A stretch of 64,000 nucleotides of DNA from Bifidobacterium [indicum] DSM 20214 = LMG 11587. Lineage in GTDB: Bacteria > Actinomycetota > Actinomycetes > Actinomycetales > Bifidobacteriaceae. The translations under genes were made by a program, and so were the position numbers. The stretch spans positions 620,001 through 684,000 of the forward strand of contig NZ_CP006018.1 in the NCBI RefSeq assembly GCF_000706765.1, given 5' to 3'. Below, piece by piece: positions 55,082-64,000 of this stretch; positions within the stretch are counted from its first letter, which is position 1, and every line of letters begins with the position of its first letter. The notes beneath the pieces were generated by a model. The model was not told the DNA's origin, ran no database searches, and saw only the letters and a program-made list of their open reading frames with translations.

Positions 55082-56101
55082 ATGGGCGGCGGGGTACCTC
55101 GCATCGTTTCCATCGTTGGCCCTACCGCCTCTGGTAAGACGGGTCTGGGTGTGGCCCTTGCCCTGGCCCTGCGCCAACGAGGTGAACAGGCCGAGATCAT
55201 CAATGCCGATGCCTACCAGATGTACCGGGGGATGGATGTGGGTACGGCCAAACCCACGGCCGAGGAATGTGCCGCCGTACCCCACCATCTGGTCGATGTA
55301 ATCGAACCCCGGGAAACCATGAGCGTGGCCCGATTCCAGGAGATGGCCAGGGGCCTGATAGACGATTTGCGGGAGCGCGGTGTCAGGCCCATCCTGGTGG
55401 GTGGTTCGGGTCTCTATACCCGTGCCGTCATCGATGATCTGTCCTTCCCCGGGACCGACCAGGCGGTACGGTCCCGCATCGAGGAACGGGCGGAGAAGGA
55501 GGGGGCCGGTCTGCTGTTCAAAGAGCTGGAGGAGAAGGACCCCCGGGCGGCGGCTCGGATGGACCCACGAAACGTGCGGCGCACGGTCCGGGCCCTTGAG
55601 GTCATGGAGATTACAGGTCGTCCCTATTCCGCCACCCTGCCCCGGTACCGTTACCTCCTGCCGGCTGTCCAGATCGGTCTGGACCTGGACCGGGAGGAGC
55701 TGGACAGACGTATAGATGCCAGGACCGAAGCCATGCGCCGCAACGACCTGGTGGGTGAGGTCCGTCGGCTTCGCGGCAATCTGGGTACCACTGCAGCCCG
55801 TGCCCTGGGGTACCCCCAGGTGGAGGACTATCTTGATGGACGCACCGATCTTGATGATGCCTTCTCCCTGATAGCCCAGAAGACAAAGCGTCTGGCCCGA
55901 AAGCAGATGGGGTGGTTCGGGCGTGACCCCAGGATCCACTGGTTGAATGCCCTGGCGCCCGATCTGACCCGTCGGGCATTGGACCTGGTGGACCAGGCGG
56001 ACAATGGCGATTTCGACGGAACCGACCGTGAGGCGGACCAGGACGAAGGCCTGTACGGTACCCGGCATCCTCTGGGGTCCCTGGACGGGGAATCCATCTG
56101 A
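55082..56101 (+). CDS. miaA: tRNA dimethylallyltransferase
   Basis: MiaA transfers dimethylallyl to A37 of tRNAs that read UNN codons. The P-loop is GPTASGKT near residue 11. Family motifs [19 protein letters not shown] and the later [16 protein letters not shown] and [15 protein letters not shown]-type stretch ([14 protein letters not shown]) are present. The length of 339 residues is normal. The start at 55082, right after the miaB stop, has AGGTGAGGG close by; ATG 55064 inside miaB is another possibility. The gene probably shares a transcript with miaB. Confidence 0.93.
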   Translation: MGGGVPRIVSIVGPTASGKTGLGVALALALRQRGEQAEIINADAYQMYRGMDVGTAKPTAEECAAVPHHLVDVIEPRETMSVARFQEMARGLIDDLRERGVRPILVGGSGLYTRAVIDDLSFPGTDQAVRSRIEERAEKEGAGLLFKELEEKDPRAAARMDPRNVRRTVRALEVMEITGRPYSATLPRYRYLLPAVQIGLDLDREELDRRIDARTEAMRRNDLVGEVRRLRGNLGTTAARALGYPQVEDYLDGRTDLDDAFSLIAQKTKRLARKQMGWFGRDPRIHWLNALAPDLTRRALDLVDQADNGDFDGTDREADQDEGLYGTRHPLGSLDGESI

Positions 56102-56110
56102 CTTCCTGTG

Positions 56111-56140
56111 TTGACTTCAAGTGCTTGAAGTTCATAGGGT
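56111..56140 (+). promoter_or_regulatory. MerR-type promoter and operator of the merR-adh operon
   Basis: A perfect inverted repeat ACTTCAAG-TG-CTTGAAGT lies at 56114-56131, between a -35 box TTGACT (56111-56116) and a -10-like TAGGGT (56135-56140). This placement of a dyad in the promoter spacer is the hallmark of MerR-regulated promoters. The sequence matches the operator type of aldehyde- or NmlR/AdhR-like regulators. The ATG of the regulator lies seven bases after the -10 box, suggesting a leaderless transcript. Confidence 0.82.
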
Positions 56141-56147
56141 GGCGAAT

Positions 56148-56687
56148 ATGACAAGCACCACGGAAGTTGAACCACCATTGGGCGCTCCTCGGTGGTACAC
56201 GATTCGACAGACCTCCCTGATGACGGGCCTACCGGAGTCCACGCTCAGATACTACGAGTCCATCGGCATGATTCCGCCCATCGCCAGGGATCCCTCCAGT
56301 GGTCACCGCTCTTATAACGACGGTGATATCGACCTGTTGCTGACGGTCTCCTGCCTCAGCGCCACGGGCATGTCGCTGGAGAACATGAAGGAGTATCTGG
56401 CCAACCAGAGCCACGGTTCCGAGCGGGCCGGGCGGCAGATGGAATTGATGGCCGAACAGGGTCGTCGTCTGGATACGGAGATTGAGCGCCTTCAGGCGCA
56501 ACGTCGCTATGTTGAGGTCAAGGTCCGGTACTGGCAGCACATCCGAGACCATGATGAGCATGGCGCGGCACAGATTCTCGACCAGGGCTCCTCCATCATC
56601 GAGGCGGCCCGGTGCAGTGTGGTCAAAAAGGCAAACATGGAACGGCCGGTCGAAGATAAGCCGGCAGAAGGGGGAAGGCAATCATGA
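56148..56687 (+). CDS. MerR-family regulator (AdhR/NmlR-like)
   Basis: This 179-residue regulator has an N-terminal winged helix (WYTIRQTSLMTGLPESTLRYYESIGMIPPIARDPSSGHRSY) and a long dimerisation helix (about 100-150). The C terminus carries one cysteine (AARCSVVKK), a possible sensing residue. It likely binds the dyad just upstream and controls itself and the alcohol dehydrogenase, whose ATG overlaps its stop by four bases. Close relatives respond to aldehydes or electrophiles. I prefer ATG 56148 because the upstream in-frame TTG at 56121 lies inside the operator. Confidence 0.9.
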   Translation: MTSTTEVEPPLGAPRWYTIRQTSLMTGLPESTLRYYESIGMIPPIARDPSSGHRSYNDGDIDLLLTVSCLSATGMSLENMKEYLANQSHGSERAGRQMELMAEQGRRLDTEIERLQAQRRYVEVKVRYWQHIRDHDEHGAAQILDQGSSIIEAARCSVVKKANMERPVEDKPAEGGRQS

Positions 56688-57751
56688 AGGCTGTGATTTT
56701 CGAGGGGGCCGGCGCTGACGGTCTAGTGGTCAGGGATGTTCCGAAGCCGGAGATTCAGGAGCCGTCCGATGTGGTGGTCCGTGTTGTTCGGGCCTGTGTC
56801 TGCGGTTCGGACCTCTGGTACTACCGTGGGCTGACCACCATCGCCCCCGGCAGCACCCTGGGTCATGAGGCCATAGGGGTCGTCGAAGAGGTCGGCGACC
56901 AGGTCGCCACTGTCCGTAAGGGGGATTTCGTCATCGTTCCCTTCCCCTTCAGTTGCGGTCGCTGCCTGATCTGCAAGGCAGGATTCGAGTCGGCTTGTCC
57001 CAACGGCGGGTTCTTCGGGGGCGAGCCGGGGATGGGGGCCCAGGCCGAGTATCTGCGTGTGCCCCAGGCTGACGGGACCCTGGTGGTGGTTCCGGGTGGA
57101 GTGGAACGTGCGCGCGGTTTCTCCGAAGAGATGCTGGCATCCCTGTTGACCCTTTCCGACGTGATGGCCACCGGGTACCACGCAGCGGTAAGTGCCGAGG
57201 TGGAGCAGGGCGATACGGTCGTTGTCATCGGCGATGGTGCCGTGGGCCTCTGTGCGGTTCTGTCCGCCGGCATGCGTGGGGCTGGCAGGGTTGTGGCCAT
57301 GAGTCGCCACCGGGACAGGCAGGAGCTGGCCAAGGTCTTCGGTGCCACCGATATCATTGCCGAGCGTGGCGATGAGGGTGTGCATCGTGTCATGGAGTTG
57401 ACCGACGGGTATGGTGCCGATGCCGTCCTGGAATGCGTGGGTACCAAGGAATCCAATGAGAGCGCTTTCGCCATGGCCCGTCCTGGTGCCATCGTGGGCA
57501 GGGTAGGGGTTCCCCATGGGGTGACCATCCCGGCGCAGGAGACCTTCTACCGCAACATCGGTGTGCGTGGCGGCCCTGCCACGGTGCGCACCTATGACGT
57601 GAACGGGCTTCTGGACCGGGTCCTTGAAGGGAAAATCAATCCGGGACGTGTCTTTACGGCAAGCTTTGAGCTGGAGCGGATTCATGACGCCTACCGTGCC
57701 ATGGACCAGCGCAGGGCAATCAAATCCCTGCTCAAGGTCAGTGAGGTCTGA
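56684..57751 (+). CDS. Zinc-dependent alcohol dehydrogenase family protein
   Basis: This 355-residue medium-chain dehydrogenase has catalytic zinc ligands CGSD and GHE (LGHEAIG). The structural zinc site has four cysteines in CGRCLICKAGFESAC. The NAD(P) fold has VVVIGDGAVGLCAV. It overlaps the MerR gene and shares the operator upstream, so it is probably induced by the aldehyde or other electrophile the regulator senses. The likely reaction is the reduction of aldehydes to alcohols; the substrate is not identifiable. Confidence 0.92.
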   Translation: MKAVIFEGAGADGLVVRDVPKPEIQEPSDVVVRVVRACVCGSDLWYYRGLTTIAPGSTLGHEAIGVVEEVGDQVATVRKGDFVIVPFPFSCGRCLICKAGFESACPNGGFFGGEPGMGAQAEYLRVPQADGTLVVVPGGVERARGFSEEMLASLLTLSDVMATGYHAAVSAEVEQGDTVVVIGDGAVGLCAVLSAGMRGAGRVVAMSRHRDRQELAKVFGATDIIAERGDEGVHRVMELTDGYGADAVLECVGTKESNESAFAMARPGAIVGRVGVPHGVTIPAQETFYRNIGVRGGPATVRTYDVNGLLDRVLEGKINPGRVFTASFELERIHDAYRAMDQRRAIKSLLKVSEV

Positions 57752-57845
57752 CCCGATTACCGAATCACGACGTGTGCCCGTCTAGCTGCTTCCACGACTG
57801 CTGTGGCTGTCTGCAAGTGTGCCGTGGGTACGTCCGACCGGTGAA

Positions 57846-58559
57846 TCAGTGAGCGGGTCCCTGATCCCAACCGGCGATGAGGAAGATCCTGGTTGGATTG
57901 ACCGGCCTGATGATGGTGGCGAAGAGAGACCTGAGTCCTGATATGTCACCCAGGTATGCCCGGTGGGTGGCCTCCTGATAGGTATGGCGGTCCACCGAGC
58001 CCCAGTCCAGATCCCATCCGGCATCATGGGCCAGGCGGGATGCGAAGATGCGCAGGGTCATGGCGTTGCCCCTGTCAAAGGGATGAAGGAAGCCCAGCTC
58101 GTCGTAGTAGTAGGCCAGCCTGTCGACGAAATCCGGCCTGTCCAGGCTGGTCAGGTTCCGCTCCGCGGCCAGACCGCTACCGATGCTTGCGGCTCCCTGG
58201 TTCAGGAGACCGGCGGGGAAGTAGCCATCCGGCTGTGGTGAAGCCTCATCGGTGGCGCGCAGACGCCCTGCCCAGGGGCCGAGCCGTCCGAAGAGGCGGG
58301 TGTGGATGGCCCTGAGCTCTTCCAGGTCGCAGGTGGGCGCCCAAGGTCGGCGGCAGACCAGGATGGTTGCAATGAAGACGGTGTCGGTGGCAATATCCGT
58401 GGTTTGGCTGCCGGTCTGTGTAATCAGGGCATCGTCGTCGATGTTTCCCGCTGAATATGCTGCCGCCATACCCATGGCATGCGTACTGGGTCTGAGTCCG
58501 TCAATCAGAAGGTTACGGCGGGCGAAGGCGATTGCGCTCTCGCGTTCGGCGGGTGTCAT
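57846..58559 (-). CDS. Fic-domain protein with a degenerate catalytic motif
   Basis: This 237-residue protein has a Fic fold, with IHTRLFGRLGPWAGRLR (the helix before the active site) and the catalytic loop HPFDRGNAMTLR (residues 159-170). The canonical motif is HxFx(D/E)GN(G/K)RxxR. His159, Phe161, Gly164, Asn165 and the last Arg170 are kept, but the acidic Mg ligand is Arg163 and the first Arg is Met167. Fic proteins usually transfer AMP to target hydroxyls. The changes suggest reduced or altered activity. The N terminus (Pro-rich, residues 1-60) resembles the substrate-side helices of other Fic proteins. A possible -10 (TACTAG) ends ten bases before the ATG. Confidence 0.8.
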   Translation of the reverse strand: MTPAERESAIAFARRNLLIDGLRPSTHAMGMAAAYSAGNIDDDALITQTGSQTTDIATDTVFIATILVCRRPWAPTCDLEELRAIHTRLFGRLGPWAGRLRATDEASPQPDGYFPAGLLNQGAASIGSGLAAERNLTSLDRPDFVDRLAYYYDELGFLHPFDRGNAMTLRIFASRLAHDAGWDLDWGSVDRHTYQEATHRAYLGDISGLRSLFATIIRPVNPTRIFLIAGWDQGPAH

Positions 58560-58678
58560 GCCACCGATGCTAGTACCGCCCGTCCTGCCTCGCCACCGGG
58601 TGACCCGTCTGAATTCTTTGTGGACGGTGGCCGGACGTCATGCGGTGGGGTGGGGTATTGGGTAGTCTGAAAGGCGTT

Positions 58679-61453
58679 ATGACACGAAAGCAAGACACAG
58701 ACAGGAAGGGCCGGTCCGGGTCGTCGAAGTCCGGAGGCACCAAGAGCGCAGGCCGGTCATCAGGGTCGGATCAACCCCAGGAAGCCTTATGGCACAAGGT
58801 CCTGCTTGCCTTGCCCAGGGGGATTGGCTCCCTGATTCGCGGCCAGACCGGTGATGAGTATGATCCGGCATATCGCAAGGATGGCATCTGTTTCATCCTG
58901 GTCATCCTGGCGGTGTTCTTCTGCGCCAGCGAGTGGTTCCGTGTCGATGGATTTCTGGGGCGCGGTCTGCATGTGGTGGCTGCCGGATCCCTGGGGCTGT
59001 GCAGCGTCATTCTGCCTGTGGTCCTTCTTATCGTGGCCTACCGGCTGGTAAGGTACTCCGGTCATGAATCCGGCAACATCCATGTGGTCGGCGGCCTCTT
59101 CGTCCTCCTCTGGTCGGTCTGCTCGATTCTGGACGTCATCATGGTTTCGGACCAGCGCGGTTTTGACTTCCAGGCGGTCACAGCCTCCGGCGGCCTGCTT
59201 GGTTTTGCCTTGGGGTCCCCCTTGGCCTGGGGTCTTTCCAAGACCTTTGCGGCCATTTTCTTCGTCATCGTGGCCATCTTTGCCCTACTGTTGATTTTCC
59301 AGGTTCATGTCAGGGACATCTTCGACTGGGTCCGTGCCTTTTCCGATGGGAAGGGTGAGACCGCTTCGGACGAGGCGGAGGACCAGGCCTATCCCAACGA
59401 GGTCAGATTCGACGATGGCACGCTGGACATGGCCCCGGGCGTCCCCACCCATGACGGGCGTGGTCAGGATGGCGAAGACGACAAGGCATCCGCCGGGGGG
59501 AATTGGTTCCAGCGCCTCTTCCGTCGTAGGAAGTCTGGCGGGGATGATGACCGCCTTGAGCACTACGAGGCCGATGATCCCTTTACTCAGGCGGCCAATC
59601 TACCTGACGGCACCGATGGTGACCCCTATGGAGCTTCGGCTGATGCCGATTACCCCGAGATGGGTGGCATGCCAATGAACGGAGGAACCGTCGATGAGAC
59701 GGATTCTTCGGATCACGATGGTGATTCGGGTGTCGATTCCTCCACAAGGCAGCTGCAGGTGAGCCCTGCTGCCCTGTCCGGGGTGGGGGCCTCGGATCCG
59801 TGGGCTGCAGCGGCTGCCGCGGCCGATACCGCTCAGTTCGGTAAGGTAGATTCGCGGGCCGTTGCGGACGGGGAGGATTCCCCGGAGGAACCGGAAAGCG
59901 CGGCCGAGCCGATCGACGAATCCCGTCCCTATGTTCTGCCCAGTCCCGACCTTCTCTCCAAAGGGAAGCCCCATGCGGTCAGGACCCAGGCCAATGACAA
60001 CGTCATCAAGGCCCTGCAATCCACTTTCCGCCAGTTCGACATCGATGCCAAGGTGGTGGGTTTCCTGCGCGGCCCCTCCGTCACCCAATATGAGGTTGAG
60101 CTGGGCCCGGGTGTCAAGGTCGAGAAGGTCACCAATCTTCAACGCAACATTGCCTACGCTGTGGCCAGTTCAGATGTGCGGATACTCTCTCCCATACCCG
60201 GCAAGTCGGCCATCGGCATTGAGATTCCCAACGTGGACCGTGAGATTGTCCATCTGGGTGATGTCCTGCGTTCGGACCAGGCCAGGAGTGACGACAATCC
60301 GATGATGACGGCCGTCGGCAAGGACGTTGAAGGGCATTATGTCACGGCTGATCTGACCAAGATGCCCCACCTTCTGGTGGCTGGCGCCACGGGTTCAGGC
60401 AAGTCCAGCTTCATCAACTCCATGCTCGTCTCACTCATCATGAGGGCCGCCCCGGAGCAGGTCCGCCTCATCATGGTCGACCCCAAACGTGTGGAGCTCA
60501 GCGCCTATGCGGGTATTCCCCATCTGCTGACCCGGATCATCACCGACCCCAAAAAGGCTGCCCAGGCCCTGGAGTGGGTGGTCAAGGAGATGGATGCCCG
60601 GTACGACGACCTCCAGTTCTTCGGCTTCCGCCATGTCAAGGACTTCAACAAGGCGGTACGTGAAGGCAAGGTCCATGCCCCGGCCGGATCCAACCGGAAG
60701 GTGGCGCCGTACCCATACCTGGTCGTGGTGGTGGACGAGATGGCCGACCTGATGATGGTCGCCAAGAATGATGTGGAGAGTTCCATCCAGCGCATCACCC
60801 AGCTGGCACGTGCGGCCGGTGTCCACCTGATTCTGGCCACCCAGCGCCCTTCGGTCGACGTGGTGACCGGTCTTATCAAGGCCAACATTCCATCCCGTCT
60901 GGCCTTCGCCACCTCGTCCTCCACGGATTCCCGGGTCATCCTGGATGCCACCGGGGCCGAGACCCTGATTGGACAGGGCGATGCCCTCTTCCTGCCCATG
61001 GGTCAGGCCAAGCCGACCCGTGTCCAGGGTGCCTGGGTCTCCGAGTCCGAAATCCGCAGGGCGGTCGACTATGTGCGCACCCAGCGCAAGCCCCACTACC
61101 GCGAGGACATCGAGCAGATGGCCGATACGGCGGAGAAGAAGAGCGAGATCCAGGAGGAGATCGGCGACGACATGGACGAGCTCCTCCAGGCTGCGGAGTT
61201 GGTGGTGACCACCCAATTCGGCTCCACCTCCATGCTTCAGCGCAAACTCCGCGTGGGCTTTGCCAGGGCCGGCCGACTCATGGATCTTTTGGAGTCCAGG
61301 GGAATCGTCGGACCCTCCGAGGGGTCCAAGGCCCGTGAGGTGCTGATACAACCATCCCAACTTCAGGAGGCCCTGGCCTTCATCAGAGGCGATCAGGCGG
61401 CCATCGGTCCGGCCCGGGCCGATTCCGAGGACGACGGGCAAGCGGATGGCTGA
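58679..61453 (+). CDS. ftsK: DNA translocase FtsK
   Basis: This 924-residue protein pumps DNA through the division septum and activates XerCD. A basic N terminus precedes four to five membrane helices (about 68-208). An acidic, low-complexity linker follows to about residue 420. The motor domain has Walker [12 protein letters not shown] (567-577) and Walker [11 protein letters not shown], then [25 protein letters not shown]-terminal gamma winged helix (about 845-905) reads KOPS-like sequences and includes [29 protein letters not shown] lies five bases before the ATG. It precedes pgsA, cinA and clgR as in other actinobacteria. Confidence 0.95.
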   Translation: MTRKQDTDRKGRSGSSKSGGTKSAGRSSGSDQPQEALWHKVLLALPRGIGSLIRGQTGDEYDPAYRKDGICFILVILAVFFCASEWFRVDGFLGRGLHVVAAGSLGLCSVILPVVLLIVAYRLVRYSGHESGNIHVVGGLFVLLWSVCSILDVIMVSDQRGFDFQAVTASGGLLGFALGSPLAWGLSKTFAAIFFVIVAIFALLLIFQVHVRDIFDWVRAFSDGKGETASDEAEDQAYPNEVRFDDGTLDMAPGVPTHDGRGQDGEDDKASAGGNWFQRLFRRRKSGGDDDRLEHYEADDPFTQAANLPDGTDGDPYGASADADYPEMGGMPMNGGTVDETDSSDHDGDSGVDSSTRQLQVSPAALSGVGASDPWAAAAAAADTAQFGKVDSRAVADGEDSPEEPESAAEPIDESRPYVLPSPDLLSKGKPHAVRTQANDNVIKALQSTFRQFDIDAKVVGFLRGPSVTQYEVELGPGVKVEKVTNLQRNIAYAVASSDVRILSPIPGKSAIGIEIPNVDREIVHLGDVLRSDQARSDDNPMMTAVGKDVEGHYVTADLTKMPHLLVAGATGSGKSSFINSMLVSLIMRAAPEQVRLIMVDPKRVELSAYAGIPHLLTRIITDPKKAAQALEWVVKEMDARYDDLQFFGFRHVKDFNKAVREGKVHAPAGSNRKVAPYPYLVVVVDEMADLMMVAKNDVESSIQRITQLARAAGVHLILATQRPSVDVVTGLIKANIPSRLAFATSSSTDSRVILDATGAETLIGQGDALFLPMGQAKPTRVQGAWVSESEIRRAVDYVRTQRKPHYREDIEQMADTAEKKSEIQEEIGDDMDELLQAAELVVTTQFGSTSMLQRKLRVGFARAGRLMDLLESRGIVGPSEGSKAREVLIQPSQLQEALAFIRGDQAAIGPARADSEDDGQADG

Positions 61454-61559
61454 ACTTAAACCAGGTCAGGCATGGAGTGGTCTACCGTTAGGATGGCACT
61501 ACAGCATGGCACTGGGACGCGTGCAAGGCTATGAAACGAGCTGCGAATAAGGAGTGGTA

Positions 61560-62195
61560 ATGCAGGAGCATGCCGAGTCTACGACCTCTGGTGGGAAGCA
61601 CTCGCTTCTCGACGGGTGGAATAGCCCTCCCAACCTGGTCACCTATACCCGGATTCTGCTGGTCATCGTCTTCATCATCCTCGACATCATGGCAGGTGAC
61701 TGGGGGCAGGCTGATATGGGGCTGCGCTGGACCGCGGCGGTGCTCTTCATCATTGCCGCTTCGACCGATAAACTCGATGGCTGGATGGCTCGCCGCTATA
61801 ACCAGGTCACCGAGCTGGGCAAGCTGATGGATCCCATAGCTGACAAGCTCCTGGTCTGTTCCGCCTTGATCATCGCCGCCCTCCACCATGAAATCTGGTG
61901 GTGGGTCACCATCCTCTTCCTTGTCCGCGAAATCGGCATCACCCTGCTCAGGGTCATGGTGGTCAACAAGCGGGGGACGGTCATCGCCGCCTCCAATTCG
62001 GGCAAGTACAAGACCCTCTTCCAGTGTCTGGGTCTGGGGATGCTGATGGTGCCCCTGGGGTCGTCCTGGTCCTGGTATCTGCCCATCACGCGGGCGGTCA
62101 TCATCCTGGCCCTGGTGCTCTGCCTCTATTCGGGTGGAGAGTATCTGGCAGGGGTTTACGGTAGCGGATCGCGGGCGGCCTCTTCCCGTTCATAA
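61560..62195 (+). CDS. pgsA: CDP-diacylglycerol-glycerol-3-phosphate 3-phosphatidyltransferase
   Basis: This 211-residue membrane enzyme makes phosphatidylglycerol phosphate from CDP-diacylglycerol. The CDP-alcohol phosphatidyltransferase motif is complete: DKLDGWMARRYNQVTELG followed by KLMDPIADK, with all the conserved Asp and Gly residues. Several helices flank it. AAGGAG lies six bases before ATG 61560; a GTG two codons earlier is less likely. It is followed by cinA after about 80 bases. Confidence 0.92.
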   Translation: MQEHAESTTSGGKHSLLDGWNSPPNLVTYTRILLVIVFIILDIMAGDWGQADMGLRWTAAVLFIIAASTDKLDGWMARRYNQVTELGKLMDPIADKLLVCSALIIAALHHEIWWWVTILFLVREIGITLLRVMVVNKRGTVIAASNSGKYKTLFQCLGLGMLMVPLGSSWSWYLPITRAVIILALVLCLYSGGEYLAGVYGSGSRAASSRS

Positions 62196-62278
62196 AGGAC
62201 ACCGGAGGTATAGTGAGGCATAGCCCCAGGCCTGGTCCGACGTATGGCCCGGCTCTTCCTGGGGTAGCGAGGTGACCG

Positions 62279-62845
62279 ATGAACACTGGAATGCAGGATT
62301 GCTGCGATGACCTGGCCGGCAGGGTCATCGACATCTGCCGAGACTCCCGGTTTTACCTGGCTGCGTCCGAGTCGCTGACAGGAGGGCTTTTGGCGGATGC
62401 CTTCGTCAGGATTCCCGGTGCCTCCGATGTCTTTCTGGGGTCCTCCGTTACCTATGACATCGCCGCAAAGGCCTCCGTTCTGAGTGTCAATCCGAATCTC
62501 CTCAAGATGCATGGTGCGGTCCATCCCCGTGTGGCCGAGGAGATGGCTCTGGGAACGGCCCGTTTATACACCCAGTATGACTACGAGGGCAGGGTCATCG
62601 GCATGGCCACCACGGGGGTTGCCGGCCCCGGCCCTGATGGAGACAACCCTGCCGGCTTGGTGTACATCGGGTATGCGCTGCCCAGGCGGCTGATCGAGCC
62701 GACGGCCGTCCACCGTGAACTGGTCGATGATTACCGGACCCTGTCCTATGAGCTTCACCTGGAAGGCGACCGGGAGCAGGTCAGAAGGGGAACGGTCATG
62801 CGGGTGCTTGATAGACTGAACAAGACTCTGATGCTCTATACGTGA
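62279..62845 (+). CDS. cinA: CinA-like C-terminal protein (nicotinamide-nucleotide amidohydrolase)
   Basis: This 188-residue protein corresponds to the C-terminal (PncC-like) domain of CinA only. Motifs are AASESLTGGLLADAFVRIPGASDVFLGSSVTY (with catalytic Ser and Lys in the following helix) and GVAGPGPDGDNPAGLVYIGY. It deamidates nicotinamide mononucleotide in NAD recycling. GAGGTG precedes the start. Position before a ClgR-type gene and recA is the common actinobacterial layout. Confidence 0.88.
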   Translation: MNTGMQDCCDDLAGRVIDICRDSRFYLAASESLTGGLLADAFVRIPGASDVFLGSSVTYDIAAKASVLSVNPNLLKMHGAVHPRVAEEMALGTARLYTQYDYEGRVIGMATTGVAGPGPDGDNPAGLVYIGYALPRRLIEPTAVHRELVDDYRTLSYELHLEGDREQVRRGTVMRVLDRLNKTLMLYT

Positions 62846-62957
62846 CCTTGGTCACAGATACCGCCGTCCGGTTCATCCGCTGGAATAATCCCCCGGTGTG
62901 CCGGTTGGTTCTTGTGTAATGGAATACGAAAAGCAGGAAGTTGCGAAAGGGGCTGCA

Positions 62958-63476
62958 ATGGCCAGCACCGAGACCGTGATGACGAGGAATGATACGAGGT
63001 ATGACGCCAAGCCGGCAGCGTCGGCGACGGAGTGCAAAGCCCGCGTTCGTGATCTGACCCCTGCACAGCGCCGGGCTGTGGTTTTCGCCCAGCAGCAGGT
63101 GGTCAAAGCCCGGGCCGCCAAGAAGGCCAAGGAAGAACGCCAGGCCAGCCTGAACAAGATGTGGATGGAAGAAGACGGTATGGAGGCGGGTAGGCAGCGC
63201 GCCTCTTCGGTAAAGGAGACCCAGACGGTTTCGCACACGGTTTCCCTGCGTGAGGCACTGGGGCACGTGTTGCGTGAGCTTCGCACCAATGATCACAAGA
63301 CCCTACGCGAGGTAAGCGAAAAGGCAGGTGTCTCCTTGGGGTACCTGTCCGAGGTGGAACGAGGCCAGAAGGAGGCCAGTTCCGAGTTGCTCAGCTCCAT
63401 CGCCGAGGCCCTGGGTCTGGGTGTTCCCCAGACCTTGCGTATGGTTGCCGACTACCTGGAATCGACCCAGGAGTGA
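62958..63476 (+). CDS. clgR: ClgR-type helix-turn-helix transcriptional regulator
   Basis: This 172-residue regulator has a C-terminal XRE-family HTH (about residues 95-155: [49 protein letters not shown]). The [20 protein letters not shown] stretch is the mark of ClgR, the activator of Clp protease genes in actinobacteria. An N-terminal extension of about 90 residues is Ala- and Lys-rich and is not found in most ClgR proteins. AAAGGGG lies before ATG 62958; ATG 62919 or GTG 62898 could also be used. Levels of ClgR are usually controlled by Clp proteolysis itself. Confidence 0.85.
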   Translation: MASTETVMTRNDTRYDAKPAASATECKARVRDLTPAQRRAVVFAQQQVVKARAAKKAKEERQASLNKMWMEEDGMEAGRQRASSVKETQTVSHTVSLREALGHVLRELRTNDHKTLREVSEKAGVSLGYLSEVERGQKEASSELLSSIAEALGLGVPQTLRMVADYLESTQE

Positions 63477-63600
63477 ACTCCGGGATTGTTGACTGACAGA
63501 TCCAGTCGGCTTGCTGCTGGCCTGCCGTGGTGAATCGACCCGGCTGTATTTCTGCTCTGTACTGATTCGGGTTGGCTTGAGGATTGTCCAATATGAGTGT

Positions 63601-63628
63601 GGCGTCCGGTCCGTAAGGTCCGGGCGCC
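63601..63628 (+). terminator. Hairpin downstream of clgR
   Basis: GGCGTCCGGTCC at 63601-63612 and GGTCCGGGCGCC at 63617-63628 pair over 12 positions with one mismatch and one wobble, around a GTAA loop. Only a short T-containing stretch follows. It may be a terminator or another structured RNA. Confidence 0.5.
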
Positions 63629-63697
63629 ATTCCATGTTTCCGGGGTTGTTCGTCTTGGTCCCGGGGCTGGAAGAAAGTTGAAGCGGAGGTGGTCTTT

Positions 63698-63931
63698 GTG
63701 CGTGAACGGGAGTTCTGGCAACTCTTGGAGGAGGTCTTCGGCCGCGTCTATGGGCGCAGCCTGGCTCGGGACCAGCGGCTGGATCGACTGGACTCCATGA
63801 CTGTGGTGGAGGCGCTCGGCGAAGGGATGGAGCCCCGCGTGGTCTGGAACGTTCTCTGTGACCAGATGGAGATTCCCGATTCGCGCCGGTGGGGAAGGGA
63901 CCACAACGCCCCGCCAATGCCGGCCGTCTGA
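63698..63931 (+). CDS. DUF3046 family protein
   Basis: This 77-residue protein has the DUF3046 pattern (REFWQLLEEVFGRVYGRSLARDQRL, then VVEALGEGMEPRVVWNVLCDQMEIP). It starts at GTG with GGAGG eight bases upstream; a GTG three codons earlier is inside that site. Small proteins of this family are found immediately before recA in many actinobacteria. Their role is unknown. Confidence 0.85.
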   Translation: MREREFWQLLEEVFGRVYGRSLARDQRLDRLDSMTVVEALGEGMEPRVVWNVLCDQMEIPDSRRWGRDHNAPPMPAV

Positions 63932-63961
63932 TTGGGTCCGGTTCCCCCGTCAAAGAGGTTT

Positions 63962-63991
63962 CGAACATTTGTTCGCATGGCAGGTTATACT
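63962..63991 (+). promoter_or_regulatory. LexA operator and promoter of recA
   Basis: CGAAC at 63962-63966 and GTTCG at 63971-63975 form the actinobacterial SOS box (CGAACATTTGTTCG). A -10 box TATACT at 63986-63991 places the operator over the -35 region. The gene that follows lies outside the window; from the conserved order it should be recA. LexA bound here would repress until DNA damage. Confidence 0.85.
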
Positions 63992-64000
63992 GTGATACAG

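Noticed and set aside
63932-64000. Start of recA inside the window
   Set aside because: The LexA box and -10 box are visible, but the sequence ends about nine bases after the -10 box, before any coding start.

Overview
The window looks like chromosomal DNA of a Bifidobacterium, most likely a relative of the insect-gut B. asteroides/B. indicum group. This is inferred from the high-GC actinobacterial codon use, from the actinobacterial gene order (infC-rpmI-rplT, xerD-parA-scpA-scpB, pheA-tyrA, DUF3710-DUF3159-TRAM methyltransferase, miaB-miaA, ftsK-pgsA-cinA-clgR-DUF3046 and then the recA promoter), and from two giant RCC1-repeat surface proteins of a kind I associate with bifidobacteria. The species is a guess; the genus is fairly firm. 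I found no tRNA, rRNA, CRISPR array, transposase or phage gene.

Layout. 1-6042: a DedA membrane protein and convergent gap; the minus-strand run azlC-azlD-thiN-arsC-like; and a divergent msrAB fusion. 6102-9766: asnB, then infC-rpmI-rplT behind a long structured leader that carries two overlapping mini-ORFs. 9932-14384: an ABC transporter with two permeases plus an OmpR/HK pair, organised like a lantibiotic-immunity LanFEG/LanRK module but with no peptide or biosynthesis genes. 14395-19883: xerD, parA, scpA, scpB and typA. 19938-23969: a small membrane protein, pheA, tyrA, a stand-alone SH3-like protein (minus strand) and xerC. 24178-31876: an oligopeptide importer with two tandem binding lipoproteins, two permeases and one protein carrying both ATPases. 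31957-34956: a DUF3710 gene broken by a frameshift, DUF3159, and a TRAM-domain RNA methyltransferase. 35131-41112: a short lipoprotein, a CtpE-like P-type ATPase, and aconitase.

41174-51461 is the most distinctive segment. Two very large minus-strand secreted proteins (1170 and 1770 residues) flank a Bax-inhibitor-1 gene. Each is built from repeated modules: an InlB/Flg_new-type beta repeat, then what I read as a TIG/IPT domain split open by a complete seven-bladed RCC1 propeller. There are two modules in the first protein and three in the second. Both end in a similar LPxAGG sorting signal.

51828-64000 returns to housekeeping: an aldo/keto reductase, a small alarmone synthetase divergent from miaB-miaA, a MerR regulator with its operator and a zinc alcohol dehydrogenase, a Fic-like protein with a degraded active-site motif, ftsK, pgsA, cinA, a ClgR-type regulator, DUF3046, and finally a LexA box over the promoter of what should be recA just outside the window.
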